From an uncultured Clostridia bacterium (GTDB lineage Bacteria; Bacillota; Clostridia; Oscillospirales; Acutalibacteraceae), in the NCBI GenBank assembly GCA_937888485.1, contig CALAQQ010000185.1, forward strand, positions 1 to 6,406: DNA of 6,406 bases. The letters are read 5' to 3'. Positions 1 to 5,367 of the stretch are shown piece after piece. The stretch's first letter is position 1. The number at the start of each line of letters is the position of its first letter. The notes under the pieces were generated by a model that did no database searches, was not told the origin of the DNA, and was given only the letters and a program-made list of their open reading frames with translations. The translations under genes were made by a program, and so were the position numbers.

Positions 1-502
1 GGCGGGAGATCTTGAGACCGCCGCCCGTAGAGCCCGCGCAGGCACCGATGAACATGATCAGCACCAGAAGAGTACGGGACAGCTCGGGCCAGGCATCGAA
101 GTTTTCGGTGGAGAAGCCCGTGGTGGAGATCAGGGAGGCCACCGTGAAGGCAACGTGGCGCAGAGCCTCCCCCAGGGTGTCGAACAGGCCTCGGACGTTG
201 AGGGTGATGACCAGGATCACGGCGCCGACGATGCAGATGAAGCGACGAAGCTCGCCGTTGAAGGCCTCCTTGAACCGTCCGAGAAGGAACAGGTAGTAGC
301 AGGAGAAATTCACCGAGAACAGCAGCATAAAGATCGTGATCACCCAATGGATGTAGCTGCTGTCATACGCACCGACCGAGGCGTTCATATTGGAGAAGCC
401 GCCCGTGCCTGCTGTCGAAAACGCGTGCAGAACGGCATCGTACAAGGACATTCCCCCCAGCACCAAAAGCAAAATCAGCAAAGCGGTCACCACGTTCTCC
501 AT
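1..502 (-). CDS. trkH: TrkH-family potassium uptake transmembrane subunit, internal fragment
   Basis: This is the middle part of the pore-forming subunit of a Trk/Ktr potassium transporter, an inner-membrane protein that normally works with the cytoplasmic NAD-binding TrkA subunit. The translation shows three hallmark stretches in family order: the pore loop FSTAGTGGFSN, a hydrophobic segment with VITIFMLLFSVNFSCYYL, then the pore loop SLISTTGFST, and the strongly conserved GACAGSTGGGLKISR near the left edge. The C-terminal third lies beyond base 1. The N-terminal third is missing: the reading frame begins at an ATG at 500-502, already inside a membrane segment, and there is an in-frame TAA just upstream at about 519. 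A GGAG at 508-511 precedes this ATG, but a TrkH starting here would lack its first pore repeat, so I think the start is accidental. GC content is far higher than in the rest of the window, which suggests DNA from a different organism. Family assignment is firm; the claim of a false join is inference. Confidence 0.88.
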   Translation of the reverse strand, partial: MENVVTALLILLLVLGGMSLYDAVLHAFSTAGTGGFSNMNASVGAYDSSYIHWVITIFMLLFSVNFSCYYLFLLGRFKEAFNGELRRFICIVGAVILVITLNVRGLFDTLGEALRHVAFTVASLISTTGFSTENFDAWPELSRTLLVLIMFIGACAGSTGGGLKISR

Positions 503-516
503 AACTTTCTCCACTA
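500..516. other. Probable chimeric join between GC-rich and AT-rich DNA
   Basis: Base composition changes abruptly here, from about 60% GC on the left to roughly 30% GC on the right. The TrkH reading frame loses its family similarity at the same place, without a proper N-terminus. The stop codon of the leftward-running kinase ORF sits at 514-516. A natural border between two genes is possible but would not explain why TrkH lacks its first third. Confidence 0.6.
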
Positions 517-892
517 AATTTTATTCTTTATCATTTCATCTGTTTTTAACATTCTAACTAAACGTGGCACAATAAATACAATAGTTTCTGTTCCCTGTTC
601 AGCTGTTCCGAAAATCTCGCTTGGAAGACCTATAATCAAGAAGTTTTCACCTATTCTGTTCCTGGCTTTGAATTTAGTAATTTCGCCCTCTGTTGTGTCT
701 AATGTTATTTCAGACAATATTCTGTTATTTTTTTCAATTCCGGCCTTTGCTAACAAAGATAACGGATATTCCATATTTTCTAATTTCCCGCAACGACCGA
801 CATCAAAGCGAGAAAACCAATGTGTAGGTACAACAAAACGTCCTTCTGATATATCTTCAATTTCAGCATATTTACCAACAAAAGATTTTAGT
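514..892 (-). other. AT-rich unidentified coding tail joined to the histidine kinase
   Basis: Roughly the last 125 codons of the kinase ORF (from about residue 443) show no similarity that I can recognise to HATPase_c or to any other kinase part. The stretch contains GRFVVPTHWFSRFDVGRCGK, then a mixed charged region and the hydrophobic stretches NFLIIGLP and ETIVFIVPRL, and it ends with a basic tail and TAG. Codons favour A/T endings much more than the kinase portion (bases 841-900 have 15 G/C of 60, against 26 of 60 at 1201-1260). It behaves like the genuine C-terminal end of some other protein, probably cytosolic since no long membrane helix is visible. I cannot name it. Confidence 0.55.
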
Positions 893-2217
893 ATTTTATC
901 TATTTCTTCACTGGGTATACCCTTACCGCTGTTTTTAATCTTAAGAATAATCTTTTCGGAATCGGATTTTGAAACGACTTCGATATATCCCGAATCGGGA
1001 GTGAATTTGACCGCATTGTCAATAAGGTTATATATAACCTGGTTTATCATGTCCTTATCCGCAGTAACGTGATTTGGCTGCATGGAGTCGAGACCTCTGA
1101 TTTCGATATGTTTGTTATCGATAACCTGCTCAAAGCTGAGAAGCGTCATAAAGAGCATTTCGGAAATATCAAATCGCTGAGGCTTCAAATCAAGCTCGCC
1201 TGCTTCGATTTTGCTCATGTTGAGCATACCCGTAACAAGCCTTGAAAGACGTTTTACCTCGTTGGAAACAATTTCAAGGTATTGTTTTTCTTTATCCTCG
1301 CTGATTGTTCCGTCAAGAATGCCGTCGATAAAACCGCCTATTGTTGTCATCGGAGTTTTCAGTTCGTGAGAAACGTTGGCAACAAAGCTTCTGCGTGACA
1401 TTTCAAGGGTTGCAAGCGCCTGCGCCATTGTGTTGAAAGCCTGAACAAGCTCGTCAACCTCGTCGTGACCGAAAAGACGGATTTTTCCGCGGTTTATTGT
1501 AACACGTGTCGAAAAATCGCCCGTTGCATATTGTTTTGATGCCGCCGACATCTGCTGAAGGGGTTTTGCAAGACGGCGTGAAACAAGATAAACAATGATG
1601 AATGTCAGCATAAGCGCAAACAAAGCCGCAATGAAGAACATTCTGAATATGCCTGCGATATACGGAGTCAGACCACCGACAATCGGCTGGGTTGAGAAAA
1701 CGTAGCCTGCAATTAAGCCGTCAACCTTAACAGGTGCGGCAACGATAAAATGAATATCGCTCAGCGAACCGCCAAGGTCGCCCGTCGCCTTGTAAAGACC
1801 TTTTGAAGCTTCTTTGAGTGTGTTTTCGGGCACTTTATAGCTGTTATGAACAAGGCAGTTGCCTGTATAAAGAGCCATGTTGGACTGAAGGATTTCCTTG
1901 CAGTAAACAACCTCTCCGTTGAGATTAGTAATGAAAATATCGCAGTCTACGGCGTTTGAAATCTGCATGAGGGAGTTACAGATAACGATAACCGAACCTC
2001 TGCTGCTTTCACCCATGTAATCCGATTCGAGAACGTCGCTTGTGTTGCGGGCAACGCTCATGGTGTTTTCAACGAGAAGGGCGTTTTTATCGTCCATCCA
2101 GAGCTTGGCTACCAAAAGAAGCAAAGCCCCGCCTATAAAGACGAAGCTTGCAAGAATTATCGATATGGTTACAACAAAGTATTTGCGGAAAAGACCCGAA
2201 TATCTTTTGCCCTGCAT
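514..2217 (-). CDS. Sensor histidine kinase with disrupted ATP-binding domain and foreign C-terminus
   Basis: This is a membrane sensor kinase that would normally autophosphorylate on histidine and pass the phosphate to the response regulator encoded just upstream. In order it shows: TM helix 1 (about residues 13-38), an extracytoplasmic sensor region (about 41-185), TM helix 2 (about 187-212), a HAMP linker (about 213-265), HisKA with the H box SFVANVSHELKTPM (phospho-acceptor His284), and the start of HATPase_c with the N box NLIDNAVKFTP (397-407) and G1 box KNSGKGIP (428-435). The F box and the GLGL-type G2 box that should follow are absent. After EEIDKI (437-442) the sequence changes to about 125 residues that I do not recognise as kinase. 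As written the protein could not bind ATP normally. The start is supported by AAAGGA ten bases upstream and a 6-bp gap from the regulator gene. The kinase identity is certain; whether the fusion is real is doubtful, and misassembly is likelier. Confidence 0.85.
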   Translation of the reverse strand: MQGKRYSGLFRKYFVVTISIILASFVFIGGALLLLVAKLWMDDKNALLVENTMSVARNTSDVLESDYMGESSRGSVIVICNSLMQISNAVDCDIFITNLNGEVVYCKEILQSNMALYTGNCLVHNSYKVPENTLKEASKGLYKATGDLGGSLSDIHFIVAAPVKVDGLIAGYVFSTQPIVGGLTPYIAGIFRMFFIAALFALMLTFIIVYLVSRRLAKPLQQMSAASKQYATGDFSTRVTINRGKIRLFGHDEVDELVQAFNTMAQALATLEMSRRSFVANVSHELKTPMTTIGGFIDGILDGTISEDKEKQYLEIVSNEVKRLSRLVTGMLNMSKIEAGELDLKPQRFDISEMLFMTLLSFEQVIDNKHIEIRGLDSMQPNHVTADKDMINQVIYNLIDNAVKFTPDSGYIEVVSKSDSEKIILKIKNSGKGIPSEEIDKILKSFVGKYAEIEDISEGRFVVPTHWFSRFDVGRCGKLENMEYPLSLLAKAGIEKNNRILSEITLDTTEGEITKFKARNRIGENFLIIGLPSEIFGTAEQGTETIVFIVPRLVRMLKTDEMIKNKI

Positions 2218-2223
2218 CTATTC

Positions 2224-2913
2224 TCAGTCCTTTGTTTCAAACTTATAGCCAACGCTCCATACCGTTTTGAGCTCCCATTTTTCTGAAACGCCTTCAAGCT
2301 TTTCGCGCAGACGTTTAACATGAACGTCAACGGTTCTTGAGTCGCCGTAGTAATCAAAGCCCCATACTTCGTCAAGAAGCTGGTCTCTTGTGAAAACTCT
2401 GTTGGGGTTGCTTGCAAGGTGATAAATGAGTTCAAGCTCTTTGGGAGGTGTGTCGATTTTTTTGTTATCAACACGAAGCTCGTAGTTTGTAAGATTGATT
2501 GAAAGCTTATCGTAGCGGACTTCTTTTATATCAGCCTGAGAAACTGAACCGCTTCTGCGGAGAACTGCTTTGATTCTTGCCATAACCTCTTTTGCATCAA
2601 AGGGTTTAACAACGTAGTCATCCGCACCGAGTTCAAAGCCGAGCACCTTATCGAAGGTTTCGCCCTTTGCGGTGAGCATGATTATGGGTTTGTCCGAGAA
2701 TTTTCTGACCTCTCTGCAAACCTGCCAGCCGTCAAGAACGGGAAGCATGATATCAAGAAGCATGAGGCTCGGTGAAAGCTCACGGAATGCGGTAACGGCA
2801 TCTGCGCCGTTGTGTGCAAGGGCTACTTCATAGCCTTCCTTTTCAAGATAGAGTCTTAAAAGCTCGCAAATATTGGTATCATCGTCAACAACAAGAATTT
2901 TTTCTGCTGCCAT
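2224..2913 (-). CDS. OmpR/PhoB-family response regulator
   Basis: This is a DNA-binding response regulator and partner of the downstream histidine kinase. The receiver domain (about residues 3-115) has the acidic pocket VVDDD (Asp10-Asp12), the phospho-acceptor Asp54 in LLDIMLP, Thr81 in MLTAKG, and the Lys103-Pro104 switch pair in VVKPFD. A winged-helix Trans_reg_C domain follows (about 130-227), with the recognition-helix signature DSRTVDVHVKRLREKL and the closing wing TVWSVGYKFE. The length of 229 residues is normal for the family. The start codon is set by a strong GGAGGGG seven bases upstream. The gene leads a two-gene operon: its stop is 6 bp before the kinase ATG, and the end of the gene carries the kinase's Shine-Dalgarno sequence. 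It is complete and shows no sign of damage. Its target genes and stimulus cannot be read from sequence. It resembles the VicR/ResD/PhoP group, but I do not assign a specific symbol. Confidence 0.95.
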   Translation of the reverse strand: MAAEKILVVDDDTNICELLRLYLEKEGYEVALAHNGADAVTAFRELSPSLMLLDIMLPVLDGWQVCREVRKFSDKPIIMLTAKGETFDKVLGFELGADDYVVKPFDAKEVMARIKAVLRRSGSVSQADIKEVRYDKLSINLTNYELRVDNKKIDTPPKELELIYHLASNPNRVFTRDQLLDEVWGFDYYGDSRTVDVHVKRLREKLEGVSEKWELKTVWSVGYKFETKD

Positions 2914-2920
2914 AATTTAT

Positions 2921-2927
2921 CCCCTCC
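2921..2927 (-). promoter_or_regulatory. Strong ribosome binding site of the response regulator
   Basis: GGAGGGG on the minus strand lies seven bases before the ATG at 2911-2913, and it fixes the start of the response regulator. Confidence 0.8.
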
Positions 2928-2953
2928 AACTAATAATTTAGTTTACAATTATA

Positions 2954-2984
2954 ATTATACTCTGTTTTTTAACGAATTTGTGAA
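2954..2984 (-). promoter_or_regulatory. Candidate sigma-70-type promoter of the two-component operon
   Basis: On the minus strand a perfect TATAAT (2954-2959) lies about 27 bases upstream of the ribosome binding site. The best upstream hexamer is TTCACA (2979-2984), with a 19-bp spacer, which is longer than ideal, and the spacer is A-rich. The -10 element is convincing and the -35 is weak, which would fit a promoter that needs an activator, possibly the regulator itself. That last point is inference. Confidence 0.45.
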
Positions 2985-3040
2985 TAGCCAGATAATAATT
3001 TGTTACTTTTAGCCGCATAAATTAACAAACTATTAATATG

Positions 3041-3124
3041 AAGTGAATAGTTAATAGTGAATGACGGGTTTCACCCGTACCCAATATATTGAGCGGCGCA
3101 GCCCCTTAACTTTTCACTTTTAAC
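3041..3124. repeat. Small palindromic intergenic repeat
   Basis: An 84-bp stretch in the gap between galM and the response regulator has AT-rich arms built from GTGAA/GTTAA units (3042-3054 pairs with 3106-3118 at 12 of 13 positions; 3050-3061 pairs alternatively with 3113-3124 at 11 of 12). Inside is a tight hairpin, ACGGGT-TTC-ACCCGT (3064-3078), followed by a GC-rich spot, GCGGCGCAGCCCC. The design resembles the miniature dispersed repeats common in clostridial intergenic DNA. No T-run follows the hairpin on the minus strand, so it is a poor terminator for galM. Whether it is repeated in the genome cannot be seen from one window. Confidence 0.5.
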
Positions 3125-3140
3125 TCAAAAAAATGTGTAA

Positions 3141-4172
3141 TTATTTAACCGAAAATCTGAAAACGGTGCAGGATGTGAACTTTTGTCCCGCATCGATTGT
3201 GCACTGAGGAAATTCGGGCATATTGGGTGTGTTGGGATAGAACTGTGTTTCAAGGCAGAAGCCTGCGTTCTTAATGATTTTTTCGCCCTTCTTACCGGGA
3301 TTTGTTCCGTCAAGGAAATTGCCTGTATAGAGCTGAACACCGCAAAGGTCGGTGAAAACTTCGAGCATTCTGCCGCTTTCGGGGTCATATGCAACCGCCG
3401 CAGGTCCGTCGCCTTCGTTGAGGCAGAAATTATGGTCGTAACCCTTGCCGATAACAAGCTGGTCATCGTCGGCACCGATATCTCTGCCGATGGGTTTTGA
3501 CACTCTGAAATCAAAGGGTGTTCCCTCAACGGGTCTGATTTCGCCGGTAGGAATGCTGTCCTCATCGATGGGTGTATAAGCATCGGCGTTAATCATGAGT
3601 TCATGAGAGAGAATATCGCCCTTGCCTGCAAGGTTGAAATATGCGTGGTTTGTCATGTTGATAACGGTTTTCTTATCGCTTACTGCAAAATAATCAACTT
3701 TGAGTGAATTATCCTCAAAAAGAGTGAAGGTTACTTTGAAATCAACTTTTCCGGGGAAACCCATTGTGCCGTCGGGACTTGTGTAGCTCATTTCAAGTGA
3801 GCAGTCGTCAATGATGATTGCTTTCCAGACTGCTTTTGAAAGCTCTGCACCGCCGTGGAGGCAGGTTTTTTCTCTTTCGTTCTTTTCAACATTATATTCA
3901 ATACCGTCGATTGTGAATTTTCCGCCTGCAATACGGTTTGCATATCTGCCGACAGTCATGCCCTGATAGTCCGAATATTTTTCGTGACCCTCAACGGTAT
4001 CGAATCCGATAAGAACATCGGCAAAAACTCCGTTTTTGTCGGCGGCATAAATGCTGTTGATTGTTGCACCGTAGGTTATGATATCAACGGCTGTTTCTTT
4101 TGTATTTTTAATTGTATAGCAGTCGACATCTCTGCCGTCTGCGGTTGTTCCGAAATAATTTTTAACAATCAT
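3141..4172 (-). CDS. galM: Aldose 1-epimerase (mutarotase)
   Basis: This cytoplasmic enzyme interconverts the alpha and beta anomers of aldoses such as galactose and glucose, the entry step of the Leloir pathway. The 343-residue length is normal for the family. Diagnostic motifs appear in order: GRYANRIAGGKF (75-86), CLHGG with His106, NMTNHAYFNLAG with the likely general acid His176, GYDHNFCLN with substrate-binding Asp246, GVQLYTGNFLDG (278-289), and FCLETQFYPNTPN with the likely catalytic base Glu308. All expected active-site residues are present. AAAGGAG seven bases upstream supports the start. The gene begins one base after the stop of the EFR1-like ferredoxin gene and its ribosome binding site lies inside that gene, so translation is probably coupled. 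No other galactose genes (galK, galT, galE) are in the window, so its in vivo sugar is unknown. Identification is secure. Confidence 0.95.
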   Translation of the reverse strand: MIVKNYFGTTADGRDVDCYTIKNTKETAVDIITYGATINSIYAADKNGVFADVLIGFDTVEGHEKYSDYQGMTVGRYANRIAGGKFTIDGIEYNVEKNEREKTCLHGGAELSKAVWKAIIIDDCSLEMSYTSPDGTMGFPGKVDFKVTFTLFEDNSLKVDYFAVSDKKTVINMTNHAYFNLAGKGDILSHELMINADAYTPIDEDSIPTGEIRPVEGTPFDFRVSKPIGRDIGADDDQLVIGKGYDHNFCLNEGDGPAAVAYDPESGRMLEVFTDLCGVQLYTGNFLDGTNPGKKGEKIIKNAGFCLETQFYPNTPNMPEFPQCTIDAGQKFTSCTVFRFSVK

Positions 4173-4173
4173 G

Positions 4174-4920
4174 TCAATTCTCCTTTACTGTGTCCCAATA
4201 ATTATATCTGCCTCTTTCCGAGGTCTTTTTTCCGAACTGAATTGCCTTTGCGGGGCAGCGGTTGATGCATGCCGTACAATGCTGGCACTTGCTTTTTGTC
4301 CATTTCGGTTTACCGTTTTCGATAACGATAATGTTGTCGGGACAGATTTTTTCGCAAAGTCCGCAAGAGGTACATTTGTTGTCTGCAAAGAACTTTTTTG
4401 TTTTTCTGAACGGGTCATAGAGCTTTGAAACAATGAAGCTGTTGAGTTCACCGCCCGAAGCACCGCTTTTTTTACAGATTTTTCCGCCGATTTCGTCGCA
4501 GATTATCTCAATCTCCTTGTCGGCGTGGCGAAGATATCTTTTTGCCTTCTCTTTTTCACACGGGTCATACATCACAACATAATTATCGGGCATCTTAAGA
4601 GAAAAGCTGTAATCGATTTTTCTGCCGAGAGCTTTTTCGAGCATTTTGTCTGCAGAGCCTGTGTTTGCACCGCAGGTTATGACGCAGAAAACGTATTTTC
4701 CGAGCGAATTTTTAACGGAATCGGAAGAAGCAAATCTTTTGACGATTTCGGGCAGACCCCAGAAATAGACGGGGAAAACGAAGCCCGTTTTGTCGGTTTT
4801 GTTTTCGGGAATGCCGTTTTTGAGCGCATCAACGATATTGACCGCCGTATCGCCTGTTTTTTCGGCAATGACTTCGGCGGCATGCTTTGAGTTGCCTGTT
4901 GCAGAGAAATAGTATATCAT
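4174..4920 (-). CDS. EFR1-type flavodoxin-ferredoxin fusion protein
   Basis: This is a cytoplasmic electron-transfer protein joining a flavodoxin-like FMN-binding domain to a bacterial-type ferredoxin with two [4Fe-4S] clusters. The N-terminal FMN loop FSATGNSKHAA is at the start; the middle has the flavodoxin-like pieces FVFPVYFWGLP and FCVITCGANTGS. The C-terminal part carries two cluster motifs, CTSCGLCEKICP and CQHCTACINRCP, with all eight cysteines present. An ATG four codons further upstream (4930-4932) is possible, but I chose 4918-4920 because the GGTGA at 4926-4930 is placed to serve it and because family members usually begin MIYYFS-type just before the FMN loop. The gene heads a two-gene unit with galM. 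The inverted-repeat element ends 15 bases upstream of this start, so the whole leader of the transcript may be that element. Family assignment is good; its redox partner and physiological role are unknown. Confidence 0.88.
   Translation of the reverse strand: MIYYFSATGNSKHAAEVIAEKTGDTAVNIVDALKNGIPENKTDKTGFVFPVYFWGLPEIVKRFASSDSVKNSLGKYVFCVITCGANTGSADKMLEKALGRKIDYSFSLKMPDNYVVMYDPCEKEKAKRYLRHADKEIEIICDEIGGKICKKSGASGGELNSFIVSKLYDPFRKTKKFFADNKCTSCGLCEKICPDNIIVIENGKPKWTKSKCQHCTACINRCPAKAIQFGKKTSERGRYNYWDTVKEN
4180..4186 (-). promoter_or_regulatory. Ribosome binding site of galM inside the preceding gene
   Basis: AAAGGAG on the minus strand lies seven bases before the galM ATG and overlaps the last codons of the EFR1-like gene, whose TGA ends one base before that ATG. 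This arrangement implies translational coupling. Confidence 0.75.
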
Positions 4921-4934
4921 ATAAATCACCATTG

Positions 4935-5097
4935 TAGAGTGGCGAAAGTGACCCGAACTGTGTTTTTTATCGGATTATTTCCGCCTTATCTTCGTTAAAA
5001 TACTCGCAAATCCGTTGACGCCTTTCAATCACGAAACGCCGAAAAGCGTTGAAAAGACTCGCTTTCAGGCATAGTTCGGATTGCTTTCGTCACTCTA
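4935..5097. repeat. 163-bp element with 28-bp imperfect inverted ends (MITE-like or structured leader RNA)
   Basis: The outer arms (4935-4962 and 5070-5097) begin TAGAGTG and end CACTCTA and match as inverted repeats with only five differences over 28 bp, all of them transitions. Read as plus-strand RNA, four of the five are G-U wobble pairs and one is C-A; as minus-strand RNA, one is a wobble and four are mismatches. Inside is a smaller hairpin, AACGC-CGAAAA-GCGTT (5035-5050), and no ORF worth noting. The ends could also be read as a TA target duplication flanking 24-26-bp terminal repeats, as in mariner/IS630-type miniature elements. It fills nearly the whole gap upstream of the EFR1-like gene. 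The palindrome is directly visible; its class is inference. Confidence 0.65.
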
Positions 5098-5125
5098 ATT
5101 TTATCATATCAAAAATTTTTGTCAA
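5098..5125 (-). promoter_or_regulatory. Near-consensus sigma-70 promoter for the EFR1-galM operon
   Basis: On the minus strand, TTGACA (5120-5125) and TAAAAT (5098-5103) are separated by 16 bp. Transcription would start near 5091, inside the right arm of the inverted-repeat element, giving a leader of about 170 bases before the EFR1-like start codon. This is the best promoter in the window. The hexamers are visible; the start site is inferred. Confidence 0.6.
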
Positions 5126-5184
5126 TAAGTATTAAACGGCATAGAGGCGGCATAATAGAAATGAACCGAGTGTTCAAAAACATT

Positions 5185-5190
5185 AAGGAG
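5185..5190 (+). promoter_or_regulatory. Ribosome binding site of the Asn/Gln-rich small protein
   Basis: AAGGAG lies 11 bases before the ATG at 5202-5204. It is the signal that separates the Asn/Gln reading frame from a longer overlapping ORF in another frame. Confidence 0.6.
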
Positions 5191-5201
5191 AGAATCTCAC
5201 C

Positions 5202-5327
5202 ATGGAAAACAATAACAAGAATCAGCAGAACAACCAGCAGAATAACAACCAGAACAATCAGCAGAATCAGAAAAATCAGCAGAACAACAAGAACCAGCAG
5301 AACCAGAAGAACAGAGATAATTTCTGA
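5202..5327 (+). CDS. 41-residue Asn/Gln-rich small protein
   Basis: This tiny plus-strand ORF begins ATG GAA AAC and ends with TGA at 5325-5327. AAGGAG at 5185-5190 lies 11 bases upstream, a slightly long but credible spacing. Of 41 residues, 19 are Asn and 13 are Gln; the rest are mainly Lys, with the sole charged-aromatic ending RDNF. The body is an irregular run of NQQN-type units, a low-complexity, probably disordered polypeptide with no signal peptide or membrane helix. Similar short Asn/Gln-rich proteins occur in Clostridia, some of them spore-associated, but I cannot assign this one. It is the only plus-strand gene, divergent from the EFR1-like gene, and it ends ten bases before a strong terminator. 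The terminator and ribosome binding site argue that it is a real gene, not a chance ORF. No clear sigma-70 promoter is visible; a CATAAT at 5151-5156 lacks a good -35. Confidence 0.65.
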   Translation: MENNNKNQQNNQQNNNQNNQQNQKNQQNNKNQQNQKNRDNF

Positions 5328-5336
5328 AACAACAAA

Positions 5337-5362
5337 AACGGCTGAGCAAAAGCTCAGCCGTT
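5337..5362. terminator. Bidirectional intrinsic terminator
   Basis: A perfect 11-bp stem, AACGGCTGAGC with GCTCAGCCGTT, closes an AAAA loop. On the minus strand it is followed by TTTGTTGTTT, and with the last stem bases this makes a run of five T; on the plus strand GAGTTTTATAT follows. It lies between two convergent genes, ten bases after the Asn/Gln-rich gene and five bases past the stop of the minus-strand ORF, so it can end transcription from both sides. Confidence 0.9.
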
Positions 5363-5367
5363 GAGTT

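Noticed and set aside
12..517. Two plus-strand ORFs in the GC-rich left end
   Set aside because: The minus strand encodes a clear TrkH fragment here; the plus-strand ORFs are its complement and have no recognisable domains.
514..2217. The kinase with its altered C-terminus as a new class of sensor kinase
   Set aside because: The break lies inside a conserved fold, coincides with a composition shift and sits near another suspicious join. A false join explains all of this more simply.
3064..3078. ACGGGT-TTC-ACCCGT hairpin as the galM terminator
   Set aside because: The stem is only 6 bp and no T-run follows on the minus strand, so it does not look like an intrinsic terminator.
4930..4932. Upstream ATG as the start of the EFR1-like gene
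   Set aside because: No Shine-Dalgarno-like sequence lies before it. The ATG at 4918-4920 has GGTGA in place and gives the usual N-terminus; the upstream ATG remains possible.
5202..5327. CAG/AAC repeats as a CRISPR array or DNA microsatellite
   Set aside because: There are no constant repeats with unique spacers. The units are irregular, keep a reading frame and begin at a proper start codon, so low-complexity coding fits better.
5119..5364. An 81-residue plus-strand ORF overlapping the small gene, rich in Arg, Thr, Ser and Ile
   Set aside because: It is the frame-shifted reading of the CAG/AAC-rich Asn/Gln gene and runs through the terminator. It lacks a ribosome binding site at its start, whereas the 5202 start has AAGGAG.
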